From Pseudomonas helvetica (lineage in GTDB: Bacteria > Pseudomonadota > Gammaproteobacteria > Pseudomonadales > Pseudomonadaceae), in assembly GCF_039908645.1 (NCBI RefSeq), contig NZ_CP150917.1, positions 432,501-496,500 of the forward strand: a stretch of DNA of 64,000 nt, given 5' to 3'. The translations under genes were made by a program, and so were the position numbers. This document shows positions 21,449-30,242 of this stretch, piece by piece. Position 1 is the first letter of the stretch. Every line of letters starts with the position of its first letter. A model generated the notes under the pieces. The model was not told the origin of the DNA. It saw only the letters and a list, made by a program, of their open reading frames with translations, and searched no databases.

Positions 21449-21924
21449 GACTGGACTCCAGTAGTGCTAGTAGAAGAGTGGGATTCATGTAGGTAGTGAG
21501 CCGACTGAGGTGGGCAGAACACATTCAGACGGGCCGTGGCATGAATGCCGGGTGCCGTCAGGTGGCATTCGAAAACGCCCATGCCGTTGTCGTCTTCGAG
21601 CGAGCGCAGGGCGTGGATCGTCAGTTCGCTGCCAACCGGGAAGTGTTCCACATTACATTCAAATTTACGCGTACCGAGCAGGAATCCAAGCTCAACCGGA
21701 TTGCCTCGCTCGCGTGCGCGACAGCCGGCGTACGCTGCCACGCTTTGCGCCATCAGCTCGATACCGACCCAGGCCGGCAAACTACCGTCGGGCTGGTTGA
21801 ACAGGCCACCGGGCTTGACGGTGAGGCGGGTGTGAATCTGTTCTTCGTCGAACGACAGCACGTGATCGATAAGGATCATGTCACCCGCGTGGGGCAGCAG
21901 TTCGGCGAGAGGCCAATCAATCAT
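21445..21924 (-). CDS. Hotdog-fold beta-hydroxyacyl-ACP dehydratase (ApeP-like)
   Basis: A 159-residue FabA/FabZ-like protein. A likely catalytic His lies in LLPHAGDMILID and the acidic partner in WVGIELMAQSVAAY. It should dehydrate 3-hydroxyacyl-ACP to give the conjugated double bonds of the polyene. It overlaps both neighbours by 4 nt. A second dehydratase domain is fused to the ligase at 33618-35297, so the cluster encodes two. Confidence 0.85.
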   Translation of the reverse strand: MIDWPLAELLPHAGDMILIDHVLSFDEEQIHTRLTVKPGGLFNQPDGSLPAWVGIELMAQSVAAYAGCRARERGNPVELGFLLGTRKFECNVEHFPVGSELTIHALRSLEDDNGMGVFECHLTAPGIHATARLNVFCPPQSAHYLHESHSSTSTTGVQS

Positions 21925-23117
21925 TGGGCGTCTCCGATAATCAGGCTGACGTTGTTGCCACCAAAGGCAAAGGAGTTACTCATCAGGCAACGTGCAGTAC
22001 GTTGTTCCAGGCGATCAGCAGCGGTCACAAAACTCAGCGCTGGCAGCTGCGGGTCGGGCTGGCCGTCCCAGATCTGCGGTGGCAATGCGTGTCGGGTATT
22101 TTCGCGGCTCAGGCTCAACCAGCAGAACGCCGCTTCCAGCGCCCCGGCCGCGCCAAGGGTGTGGCCGGTCATGGGTTTGGTTGAAGAGCAGGGCACGCCC
22201 GCCGGGAACAGGCTGTTGACCGCCAGGCTTTCCATGGCGTCGTTGTGTTGGGTGGCCGTGCCGTGCAGGTTCAGGTAGTTGATCCGCTCAGGCACTAAAC
22301 CGGCGCTGCGCAGGGCCTTGTTCATCGCTTGCAGGGCACCGCGCCCGCTCGGTTCCGGGGCGGAAATATGGTGCGCGTCGGAGCTGGCACCGCTGCCCAG
22401 CAGGGCAATCGGTTGGCTGCTGCCGAGGTGTTTGCTCATCAGGAAAAGTACCGCCGCTTCGCCTATGTTGATGCCGTTGCGATTGACCGAGAACGGATTG
22501 CAGCGCTGCTCGGACACCGCATCCAGCGCCGAGAAACCGTTTAGGGTCAGTTTGCACAGACTGTCGACGCCGCCGCACAGCACGGCATCACACACTCCAA
22601 GGTCGAGCAAGCGCTGGGCACTCAACAAGGCGCGGGCGCTGGAGGTGCAGGCCGTGGAGATCACGTAGGCCGGACCGCTCAGTTGCAGCCAGTCGGCGAG
22701 GAAGTTCGCCGGGGCGCCGAGTTCCTGTTGCTGGTAGTCGTAGCCAGGCGGGAACTGACCGTCGCGGATGTACTGGGCAATCCCGCGACTGGCTTCGTCG
22801 ATGCCCGAGGTGCTGGTGCCCAGGACGATGCCGATGCGTCCACGGCCATAGGTTTGAATGGCCTGTTCGATGTCTTCGCGGATTTGCAGCGCGGCGTCCA
22901 GCAGCAACTGATTGTTGCGGGTGTTGTGCTGGTTCAACGCCGCCGGGATCGCGGGCAACTCACCGTGTACCGCCGCCACCGGCAGCGAACGCTCAGGCAC
23001 CCAGCCGGCCTCGACACGGATCCCCGAGCAGTCGCCGGCAAACAGCTTGCGGGCCACTTCGTGTTTGTTATGGCCCAGGCTGCAGATCAGCCCGAGGGCG
23101 TTCAGGTAGGCCGTCAT
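21921..23117 (-). CDS. Beta-ketoacyl-ACP synthase (ApeO-like)
   Basis: A 398-residue condensing enzyme with its triad intact: STACTSSARAL, LHGTATQHND and MTGHTLGAAGALEA. It probably elongates the polyene, perhaps paired with the Cys-less ketosynthase-like protein at 37126-37845 as chain-length factor. The start MTAYLNALG at 23117 overlaps the preceding lipoprotein gene stop (ATGA). Confidence 0.88.
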   Translation of the reverse strand: MTAYLNALGLICSLGHNKHEVARKLFAGDCSGIRVEAGWVPERSLPVAAVHGELPAIPAALNQHNTRNNQLLLDAALQIREDIEQAIQTYGRGRIGIVLGTSTSGIDEASRGIAQYIRDGQFPPGYDYQQQELGAPANFLADWLQLSGPAYVISTACTSSARALLSAQRLLDLGVCDAVLCGGVDSLCKLTLNGFSALDAVSEQRCNPFSVNRNGINIGEAAVLFLMSKHLGSSQPIALLGSGASSDAHHISAPEPSGRGALQAMNKALRSAGLVPERINYLNLHGTATQHNDAMESLAVNSLFPAGVPCSSTKPMTGHTLGAAGALEAAFCWLSLSRENTRHALPPQIWDGQPDPQLPALSFVTAADRLEQRTARCLMSNSFAFGGNNVSLIIGDAQ

Positions 23118-23599
23118 GGTGCGGTCTCGGCGGTCAGCGGGGTAACGTGATAATTCAGCTGTTCGGGCAGCGTCAGCACGAAGTCCGACGGGGTTCGATA
23201 CAGCACCTGCCAATGCGGTGTCAGCGAGCGTAAAGCGGCATGACGCCGGGCAGCAGGATAATTATTGAGCAACTCGGCCTCCGGTGTCAGGGCGAACAAC
23301 AACGCCGCAAACAACTGGCGCGCTTCCGGGTTGGGCGGCAGCAAGCCGTCGGCCTGCCACTGGTTGTCGATCAGGCGCTGGCGAGCCACAGGAATGCCCA
23401 ATGGGTCCATCAGCGACCAGCGAATACCGGCACCTTCGCGCTGGATCACCAGCAACCAGTCCTGGCGCTGATCGGCCCGTTGCCGCTCGACATGCAATTG
23501 CAGCGGCAAAGCCAGTGTCGGGTTGCGCTCGGGCAGCGGCGGCTGGCTGGCGCAAGCGCTCAGCAGCAAGGCACAGCACACGAGCAGGAGGCGAATCAT
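23114..23599 (-). CDS. DUF3261 family lipoprotein, aryl polyene cluster
   Basis: A 161-residue protein with a lipoprotein signal peptide: a hydrophobic stretch ending in LLSACASQP, with Cys16 as the lipidation site. Family members are found in aryl polyene clusters, where they probably help place the product in the outer membrane together with the LolA-like and MMPL proteins. It starts at the TAATG junction with the methyltransferase gene. Confidence 0.82.
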   Translation of the reverse strand: MIRLLLVCCALLLSACASQPPLPERNPTLALPLQLHVERQRADQRQDWLLVIQREGAGIRWSLMDPLGIPVARQRLIDNQWQADGLLPPNPEARQLFAALLFALTPEAELLNNYPAARRHAALRSLTPHWQVLYRTPSDFVLTLPEQLNYHVTPLTAETAP

Positions 23600-24339
23600 T
23601 AGTGCTTACCTTCGAGCGGTTTACGGGCAACCACGTTGACCAGGGTTTCTTCCCGTTGGCCAACCGGTTTTGGGCGGCGCAGTCCAAAGCGTTCGAGCAG
23701 ACCGAAGTCCTTCGCGCGACTCCACCACAGATAAGGGTAGGACACGTTTTGCGGGCCGAATTCAAAACCCTGCCGGCGAATCATCTGCAAATACCCGTCG
23801 GCGCTCTTTTGCACGTGCATCGGGTGGCGGAACAACCAGCGAATCACCCAGGTGTCGATGTAGGCTTCGGTGGACTCGGCAAACATCAGATAGCCGCCCG
23901 GCTTGAGCACCCGATAGAACTCGGCGAGGGCTTGCTCCTGTTCCACGAGGTGGTGGAAGGTCTGGTGGCAGAACAGCAAATCGACGCTGGCGTCCGGCAG
24001 CTTGAGGGTCGCGCAATCGCTCCCGATCAGTTCGACATCGATGTTCTGGCGCTGTGCCTCTTCGCCGCTGAGCATCAGGCTGTGTGGGTCGGCGTCGAGG
24101 CCGATCAGCCGTTGCGGGGCAAACACCTGATACAGGTACTGGAACGACTTGCCCTGACCGCAACCGGCATCCAGCAGTACCGGATGGCTGGGCAGTGCTT
24201 CGCTGAACAAGCTGCGCAGGTCGTTGATTGCCACCCGCAGCACGTGGTGCTGCCAGGTGAAGCTGCGCAGGAACCAGAACCCGAAGCGGGTTTCTTCGAC
24301 GTAACTGTCGCTGAGATAGTGTTGTTCGGTGTCACTCAC
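23599..24339 (-). CDS. Class I SAM-dependent methyltransferase
   Basis: A 246-residue protein with a SAM-binding glycine motif LLDAGCGQGKSF, an acidic loop (IGLDADPHSL) and the ALAEFYRVLKPGGYLMFAES segment of class I methyltransferases. It presumably methylates the aryl head group. It overlaps the halogenase-like gene upstream (ATGA) and the lipoprotein gene downstream. The exact acceptor cannot be deduced. Confidence 0.83.
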   Translation of the reverse strand: MSDTEQHYLSDSYVEETRFGFWFLRSFTWQHHVLRVAINDLRSLFSEALPSHPVLLDAGCGQGKSFQYLYQVFAPQRLIGLDADPHSLMLSGEEAQRQNIDVELIGSDCATLKLPDASVDLLFCHQTFHHLVEQEQALAEFYRVLKPGGYLMFAESTEAYIDTWVIRWLFRHPMHVQKSADGYLQMIRRQGFEFGPQNVSYPYLWWSRAKDFGLLERFGLRRPKPVGQREETLVNVVARKPLEGKH

Positions 24340-25583
24340 GTTGCATCACTCGCACAAATTTCCGAGAGCATGCGCAACCGGCGCTTGGGTTCGCTGACGA
24401 ACGGATTGCGTTCGTCCCAGGCGTAACCGGCGAGGATCGCGCTGATCATGCGGCGGATCTCCGGAGCGCTGCCAGGATGGTAGATCACATCCTGGAAGGT
24501 CCCGGCATACCAGCCTTCGACGTAGCAGCGGAAGGTGTCGACACCTCGCTTCAGTGGCACGGCAAATTCGCGTTGCCAGTCCACGGTTTCGCCTTGCAGT
24601 TGGCGATGCAGAACGCCGGCGGCCATGCTCGCCGAACGCATGGCGATGGTCACGCCGGAGGAAAACACCGGATCAAGGAATTCTGCGGCGTTGCCGAGCA
24701 AGGCGAAGCCCGGGCCGTGCAAGGTTTTGACGTTGGCCGAGTAGCCGCCGATGGTCCGCGTGGGCGTGTCCCAATGGGCGTTTTTCAGCACCTTGGCCAA
24801 GCTCGGGGTTTCGGCGATGAAGCCACGCAGGCATTCGTCGAGATCGTCGCCGCGGCCGTCGAAGTGTTCGGCTGCAGCAACCACGCCCACCGAGCAGCGA
24901 CCCTGGCTGAACGGGATGGTCCAGAACCAGATGTCGCGCTGGGTCGGGTGGGTGGTGATGAGGATCTTTTCACGGTCGAAGTGCGGGCCGTCGATGTGGT
25001 CTTCGATGTGGGTGAACACGGCCTGGCGCAGGGGGAAGTTCGACGGTGCTTCAAGGTCGAGCAGGCGCGGCAAGACGCGGCCGTAGCCGCTGGCATCGAG
25101 CACGAAATCTGCTTCGAGATGGTATTCGCTGCCGTCTTCACGGCGAGCACTGAGCTGGGGTTTCGCCCGCTCGAAGTTGGCACTGATGATCGTCTCGCCG
25201 TAACGGATTTCCACCCCTTGCAGCGCTGCCTGATCGGCCAGCAGTTTGTCGAAATCAGCGCGCTGGACCTGAAAGGTGGTCGGCTTGCCGTTACTGAAGG
25301 TGTCGCCGAAATCGAACGTGCTGTAGCGCTCGCCCCAGGCGAACGCTGCGCCGTTTTTCAGCTGGAAGCCGGCGGCTTGTACCGCTTCGAGCATGCCGGC
25401 TTCTTCGACGAAATCCAGGCAGTGCGAGAGCAGGCTTTCGCCGATCGAAAACCGCGGGAAGTGCTGACGTTCAATGATCAGCACGTCATGGCCGTTACGC
25501 TTGAGCAGCGCGGCGGCGATGGCGCCCGATGGGCCGGCACCGATGACGATGACCTGGCGACGTTCCGTATCAACTGTTGGCAC
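24336..25583 (-). CDS. Flavin-dependent halogenase-like oxidoreductase
   Basis: A 415-residue FAD protein of the tryptophan-halogenase superfamily. The dinucleotide motif GAGPSG lies at residues 15-20. Lys76 in QLKNGAAFAWG matches the catalytic-lysine region, and WFWTIP at 219-224 fits the WxWxIP halogenase signature. GNAAEFLDPVFSSG lies at 297-310. Both features distinguishing halogenases from ordinary monooxygenases appear present, so ring halogenation, as in xanthomonadin, is possible. Many cluster homologues are only annotated as FAD oxidoreductases. The ATG lies 14 nt inside the upstream antiporter-like gene. Confidence 0.75.
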   Translation of the reverse strand: MPTVDTERRQVIVIGAGPSGAIAAALLKRNGHDVLIIERQHFPRFSIGESLLSHCLDFVEEAGMLEAVQAAGFQLKNGAAFAWGERYSTFDFGDTFSNGKPTTFQVQRADFDKLLADQAALQGVEIRYGETIISANFERAKPQLSARREDGSEYHLEADFVLDASGYGRVLPRLLDLEAPSNFPLRQAVFTHIEDHIDGPHFDREKILITTHPTQRDIWFWTIPFSQGRCSVGVVAAAEHFDGRGDDLDECLRGFIAETPSLAKVLKNAHWDTPTRTIGGYSANVKTLHGPGFALLGNAAEFLDPVFSSGVTIAMRSASMAAGVLHRQLQGETVDWQREFAVPLKRGVDTFRCYVEGWYAGTFQDVIYHPGSAPEIRRMISAILAGYAWDERNPFVSEPKRRLRMLSEICASDAT

Positions 25584-26730
25584 TGGAGCTCCTGGCCGGG
25601 GCGGCGAGCGGTGAGGGGATTCGGTGCACGCCGGCGAGTGCCGGCAGCAGTGTTGCGATCAAACCCATCAGCATCAGCGCGAAATACAGCGCGGGACTGA
25701 TCAGCTGTTGTTGCAGCAGCAGATTGAGAAAGACGATCTCGCTCAAGCCGCGAATGTTCAACAGCAGACTTTCGCGCCAACGGTTGGCGCCGACAAACGA
25801 TGTTCCGGCCCAACCGAGGCCGAGCCAGTTACCCAGCAGTTTGCTGGCGATAGGAAACACCAGCAGCGCACCGAGCTGCATCCAGCTGAGGCTGTCCATG
25901 GCGCTGTGCACGTTGATCTGCACAATGCCGAAGGTCAGGATCAGCGGGATTGCGATGCTGTTCTGCAAGCGACTCATCCAGGCTGCCGATAACGGTAGCA
26001 CCAGCGGTAGTTTGAGTGCAGCCATGCACAACAGATAACCGATGCCGAAAATCAGCGCATTGAGTTTGAAGTGTTCCGCCACCACCAGCAGCGCAAAGAA
26101 GCCCAGGCTGTGCAGCAGCGGCTGACGCAACCCGAGCACACGCAGCAGCAACGGCAGGCAGGCGCCGGCCAGCGGCAGCAACAGGCTGCTCAGGTCCAGG
26201 CTGCCTTGGGCGAAAGCGAACAGGCTCCAGCAAGTCAGGTCGATGAGGATGGCGGTTTGCACCAGTCGGCGGGTCGCGGCCGGTGGATAGTTGATGTGCC
26301 GCAGGTACAGATACAGCACCGGAATCGCCGTGATCGCGAACAACAGGCCGACCGCCAGTGAGCTCAACCATGGCTGATCCGGCAGCAACCAAATCGCTGT
26401 CGCCAGACCACAGGCGAACGGAATGCCGAAACTCGGCAAGGCGATTTTCAGGCTCTGACGGTCCAGCTTCAGGTCGATCACGTCGCTGAGGATATGCCCC
26501 AGCAACAGCGCGAAACTCAGGCTGTAGAGGTTTTTCAGCCAGCCCGGCGAGACCAGTTCGGCGCCGCTCAACTGCCAGTACGGTTCAATCCAGAAATACA
26601 TCAGCAGCGGCAGGCCGAAGGTCGCCAGCAGCAACTGGCTGACAATCGGGATCAAGCCAAAATGACGCCCAACGCGCGTCGCTACGGCGAACAGCGCCAA
26701 GGCCAGCAGCCAGAACAGCACGGTCATCAT
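25570..26730 (-). CDS. Cation/proton antiporter-like membrane protein
   Basis: A 386-residue protein, mostly hydrophobic with about 11-12 helices, starting MMTVLFWLLALALFAVATRVG. It resembles the membrane half of CPA-type Na+/H+ exchangers, for example LLFAITAIPVLYLYL and LNIRGLSEIVFLNLLL, the latter like the R-G-x-x-E region of KefB/NhaP types. No regulatory domain is present. The ATG at 26730 overlaps the MMPL stop (ATGA); an upstream extension of the frame is a shadow of that gene. Its role in pigment synthesis or export is unknown. Confidence 0.7.
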   Translation of the reverse strand: MMTVLFWLLALALFAVATRVGRHFGLIPIVSQLLLATFGLPLLMYFWIEPYWQLSGAELVSPGWLKNLYSLSFALLLGHILSDVIDLKLDRQSLKIALPSFGIPFACGLATAIWLLPDQPWLSSLAVGLLFAITAIPVLYLYLRHINYPPAATRRLVQTAILIDLTCWSLFAFAQGSLDLSSLLLPLAGACLPLLLRVLGLRQPLLHSLGFFALLVVAEHFKLNALIFGIGYLLCMAALKLPLVLPLSAAWMSRLQNSIAIPLILTFGIVQINVHSAMDSLSWMQLGALLVFPIASKLLGNWLGLGWAGTSFVGANRWRESLLLNIRGLSEIVFLNLLLQQQLISPALYFALMLMGLIATLLPALAGVHRIPSPLAAPARSSSANS

Positions 26731-29066
26731 GCTGCCGGCTCTACGACGGGCGCGGCATGCGCCGAAGGTTTGGCCCACGGCGCAAGGATGAAGCTGAAGG
26801 CCAGCCCGAGGCTCACCGAAAGACCGAAGTTGCTCACCGCCGGGGTGCTGGAAATCGCCAGCAGACCAAACGACAGCCACGTGGTCGCCGCCGCCAGCAG
26901 CGTGCCCAACAGGCTCACGGCGGCCCCGCCGATCTGCTCGCGCATGAGGATCGCGTAATCGACACTGATCGCTGTCACCAGCAGCAACCCGAACACGCTG
27001 AACAGCGTCAGCGGCTGCCCCAGCCAACCGAGGCTGGCCAGGCTGCACAGGGCCGCCAGTAATGGTAGCGCGACGAGCCGCAGGGCGCCGCCAAAACCGA
27101 AGGGCAGAATCAGCAGCAACACGATCAATGCGCAGGACATCAGTTTCAGTTCAGCCGCGCTGATCTGGGTGGCGGCGAAGACCTTGTTCAGGTCGTCCAG
27201 ACGATCCACCAACTGCACACCCGGCAAATCCAGTGCTTGCACCCGCAGCAGCGCGGTATCGTTCAAGCCTTGCAAGCTGACCATCGCCGCCACGCCGCCA
27301 TCCGAGGTGCCCAGCCACAGTGGGCGCCACGGCTCGGCCAACGGTCCGACCAGCGCTGCGTCGATGTCTTCGACCGGCAAGGCCTGCAACTGCGTCAGTT
27401 CGGTTTGCAGTGCGGTGGCCGGGATGCCGAGGTCGAGCAACGGCTGCCAGAATGCCGGGAGTTTATTCAGCGCTTCGCGAACCTGTTGCTGCTCGGAAGG
27501 CAGGCTGACCAGTTGGCTCAGCGCCAGGTAGCCTTTGAGCTTGTCCAGATTGACCAACTGATCCAGGCGGTCGCTGAGGGCTTTCTGGCGCTCGAGCAAT
27601 TGCTGCTGGTTGGCCGCGCGCACCAGGAAGAACTGGCTGGTGGGTTGATAGCCGGTGATCCGCGCAATGGTCTGCGCTTCGTTCATCAATTGCGGCGGCG
27701 CACTGACCCACTGACGGATGTCGTTTTTCGTGGTCAGGTGCCACAGGCCGCCCGCACAGAAGGCCAGGACCAACACCAGCAGGACCGAACTGCGTACGCG
27801 TTTGAGCAGCGCTGCACGCACGTTCACCAAGAACTCGGCCACCCGCAGCGGCCACTGCGCGGGTCGCAGGTCCGTGCCCTTGAGCAGCGCCGGCAACAAG
27901 CACACCGCCGACAGGTAGGCGCCAAGCAGACCGGCGGCAGAGAACACGGCAATCTGGGTCAGCGCCGGGAACGGTGTCCAGGCCAGTGCCAGATAACCGA
28001 TGCAACTGGTGGCCAGGCTCAGGGTCAGCCCCGGCAAGGTCAGGCGCAGTGCGGGCCAGCTGTGCCAGGGTTTCAGGCTCCAGCTCTTGGACAGGTAATG
28101 CAGCGGGTAGTCGACGGCGACGCCGATCAGGCTCGATCCCAGCACCAGGGTCATCACGTGCATATGACCAAACAGTGCGACGCAGGCCACCGCACCAAAC
28201 AGCATGCCGACCAATACAGGGATGAAGGCCAGCAGCACGCGAAATCTGCGGAACGCCAGCAACAACAGCAACAGGATGCCGACGGTTGCACCACCGCCGA
28301 CCCAGGTAATTTCGCGGGTCGCTTGCTGTTGACCGTTGGCGGCGTACAGCAGGCCACTGGCGGCGAGTAGTTGCACGTCGGCCTGCGCCGCTTCTTCGCG
28401 GCTGTGCTTGAGCAGCTCGGCGACCTTCAGCGGCAGCTGCATGTCGAACGCGTTACCGCTGGTGCGGGCTCGCAGCATGACCCAGCTTTTGCCGTCAGCA
28501 TCAGCGACCAATGTGCCGCTGCCAATGTCCAGTTGCACTGAACCATGCTGCGGCTGGCTGTTTTGAATGCGTCCGGTCAGGCCCAGCCAGTCGTCCTGGC
28601 TCGGCACCAGGCTGAAACCGGTAAAGGGGTCGAACAGCGCTTGTACGCGCTGCTGGATGAACGCTTGCGGTTGTTCGATCAGTTGTTGCCGATCGGCTGC
28701 CGAGAGCATCGCCAACCGACCTTGCAACAGCTGTGCGCGCAACGCAGGCAAGTCGGCTTGCAGGTTCCATTGGACTTTCTCGAACAGTCCACTGGCCAGC
28801 CATTGTTCGCCGAGCTTCTGCGTCATAGCGATTGCTTGCTCGCGATTAGTGTGGCCGACCAGCACCAGCATTTCGCGGTTCAGCGGTTCTTGCATGCGCT
28901 GTTCGGCCTTGAGCTCCAGCGCATCCGGCGCGGTGCCCGGTACCAGATCCATCAGGTTGGCCGACAGCGGTGCGCCGTCGTGCCATTGCCAACCGGCGAG
29001 TGCGAGCACCGCCAGCAGCAGGGTCAGAAATAGCCGTGGAAGCCTCCGTTCACTCGGCAAAGTCAT
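26727..29066 (-). CDS. MMPL/RND-type exporter, aryl polyene cluster
   Basis: A 779-residue inner-membrane protein with a first helix near the N terminus, two large periplasmic loops and two blocks of five to six helices: the RND/MMPL plan, with the GVAVDYPLHYLSKSW and ISVDYAILMRE sites in the repeats. It probably moves the aryl polyene lipid from the inner membrane towards a LolA-like carrier. The ATG at 29066 follows GGAGCAAC; an ATG four codons upstream is possible. It overlaps the LolA-like gene by 17 nt. Confidence 0.87.
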   Translation of the reverse strand: MTLPSERRLPRLFLTLLLAVLALAGWQWHDGAPLSANLMDLVPGTAPDALELKAEQRMQEPLNREMLVLVGHTNREQAIAMTQKLGEQWLASGLFEKVQWNLQADLPALRAQLLQGRLAMLSAADRQQLIEQPQAFIQQRVQALFDPFTGFSLVPSQDDWLGLTGRIQNSQPQHGSVQLDIGSGTLVADADGKSWVMLRARTSGNAFDMQLPLKVAELLKHSREEAAQADVQLLAASGLLYAANGQQQATREITWVGGGATVGILLLLLLAFRRFRVLLAFIPVLVGMLFGAVACVALFGHMHVMTLVLGSSLIGVAVDYPLHYLSKSWSLKPWHSWPALRLTLPGLTLSLATSCIGYLALAWTPFPALTQIAVFSAAGLLGAYLSAVCLLPALLKGTDLRPAQWPLRVAEFLVNVRAALLKRVRSSVLLVLVLAFCAGGLWHLTTKNDIRQWVSAPPQLMNEAQTIARITGYQPTSQFFLVRAANQQQLLERQKALSDRLDQLVNLDKLKGYLALSQLVSLPSEQQQVREALNKLPAFWQPLLDLGIPATALQTELTQLQALPVEDIDAALVGPLAEPWRPLWLGTSDGGVAAMVSLQGLNDTALLRVQALDLPGVQLVDRLDDLNKVFAATQISAAELKLMSCALIVLLLILPFGFGGALRLVALPLLAALCSLASLGWLGQPLTLFSVFGLLLVTAISVDYAILMREQIGGAAVSLLGTLLAAATTWLSFGLLAISSTPAVSNFGLSVSLGLAFSFILAPWAKPSAHAAPVVEPAA

Positions 29067-29820
29067 GTTGCTCCGCATCGCTCAATGGGGTGGCGCTGGT
29101 GGTGTCCTGCATGCGCAAAACGGTGCTGTCGCCCTGGGTTTCCAGCAACTCGATGCGCTGCACCAGTTCACCTCCGTCGATGTTGATCTGATTGAACACT
29201 TGCTTGAGCAGCATCGAACGCGGGGTCAGTGTGAGTTTCCAGTTGTGTGCTTCGCCGCTCAGCGACAGCTCGAAATCCCGTTGCAGCCCGCTGCTGTCGC
29301 CTTGCAGTACCGCGAGGAAGATGCGGTTCTGCTCGGCGCCGGCACTTTTGCCCGGCAGCATTTGCCAGCCACTGCTGTCACGCCGCGCGATGCCCTTGGT
29401 GCTGATCCGGTAATCCTGTTGCAGCGGCGTCTTGAGCAGCCACAGCAAACCGTGATCCTTGGCCAGTACGAACGAGCCCTTGCTGGTCAGTGGTTGCGGC
29501 AGGGCACGCAGGTGTTTTTCCTGAATGAAACTGCCGTGGATCACGCTGGGTTTGGCCAGTTGATCGCTCAGCTGTTGCAGGTCGAAGGCGTTAGCCAGCG
29601 ATGAAAAACCGAGCAGCGCTATCAGTATCACCACAACCTTGTAGCCGCAGCGTGTGGCGAGGGCGCTTGCTCCCGCTGGAGTGCGCAGCAATCCCCAACC
29701 CAGACGACGGCATTTCATCGGGGGGATCGAGTCGTCAGATTTACGGGTGCTGCGCGCCCGAGCGGGAGCAAGCTCCCTCGCCACAGGGCAGTCATCAAGT
29801 CGATTGGTGCTAAAGGTCAT
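29050..29820 (-). CDS. LolA-like outer-membrane lipoprotein carrier with a repeat pair inside its 5' end
   Basis: The mature region (from about residue 79, FDLQQLSDQLAKP) is a LolA-like periplasmic carrier, probably shuttling the pigment lipid. A normal signal peptide core KVVVILIALLGFSSLANA lies at residues 61-78, far from the ATG. Between them, residues 13-57 are the translation of a 133-bp REP-type inverted pair. The ATG at 29820 overlaps the thioesterase stop (ATGA) and the frame stays open through the repeat. Alternative starts are GTG codons at 29634 and 29631 at the signal peptide, or ATG at 29718. Function is fairly clear; the true start is not. Confidence 0.75.
   Translation of the reverse strand: MTFSTNRLDDCPVARELAPARARSTRKSDDSIPPMKCRRLGWGLLRTPAGASALATRCGYKVVVILIALLGFSSLANAFDLQQLSDQLAKPSVIHGSFIQEKHLRALPQPLTSKGSFVLAKDHGLLWLLKTPLQQDYRISTKGIARRDSSGWQMLPGKSAGAEQNRIFLAVLQGDSSGLQRDFELSLSGEAHNWKLTLTPRSMLLKQVFNQINIDGGELVQRIELLETQGDSTVLRMQDTTSATPLSDAEQHDFAE
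29653..29785. repeat. REP-type inverted pair inside the LolA-like gene
   Basis: The arms TGTGGCGAGGGCGCTTGCTC at the left end and GGGAGCAAGCTCCCTCGCCA at the right end are inverted copies, enclosing second-layer arms around GCGCAGCA/TGCTGCGC. It is the same doublet type as at 33463, 39001 and 61224, but here it lies within a coding frame rather than between genes. Confidence 0.85.
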
Positions 29821-30242
29821 GGCAACATCCTCTCGACCGCATCGGTAAACACCTTGGGCGACGCCAGTTGCATCTCGCGGCTGGCGACGTGCACGGCAAC
29901 CTGCACCGAGCTTGCGCGGGTCAGGCGTTCACCGGTGGCGAGGTCGCTGATCAGGTAGCTGATCTTCAGGCGATTTTCCCATTCCACCAGACTGGCGCGG
30001 ACGTTGAGCATCTGGCCGAACACCGCGCCGCGCACATAACGCAGTTGCAGGTCGATCACCGGCCACGCGTAGCCGGATTCCTGCATGGCGGTGTAGTTGT
30101 GGCCGAGCTGGTCGAGCAGGGCGCAGCGGGCGACTTCCAGGTACTTCACGTAATGGCCGTGCCAGACCACGTTCATCGAATCGACGTCGAAGAACGGCAC
30201 GAGGATTTGCGTATCGGCGTGAAGCACTCCCTTGCTACGCAT
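29817..30242 (-). CDS. Acyl-CoA/ACP thioesterase, 4HBT hotdog family
   Basis: A 141-residue YbgC-like thioesterase with the FFDVDSMNVVWHGHYVKYLE motif, in which the Asp of FDVD is the expected catalytic residue. It may release or edit acyl chains in the aryl polyene pathway. The ATG at 30242 overlaps the end of the ammonia-lyase gene by 8 nt, and its stop overlaps the LolA-like start. Longer upstream readings are shadows of the lyase. Confidence 0.86.
   Translation of the reverse strand: MRSKGVLHADTQILVPFFDVDSMNVVWHGHYVKYLEVARCALLDQLGHNYTAMQESGYAWPVIDLQLRYVRGAVFGQMLNVRASLVEWENRLKISYLISDLATGERLTRASSVQVAVHVASREMQLASPKVFTDAVERMLP

Noticed and set aside
26731..27048. N-terminal extension of the antiporter-like protein by 106 residues
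   Set aside because: The extension is Arg/Ala/Gly-rich and lies inside the MMPL gene in another frame; the ATG overlapping the MMPL stop gives a sensible membrane protein start.
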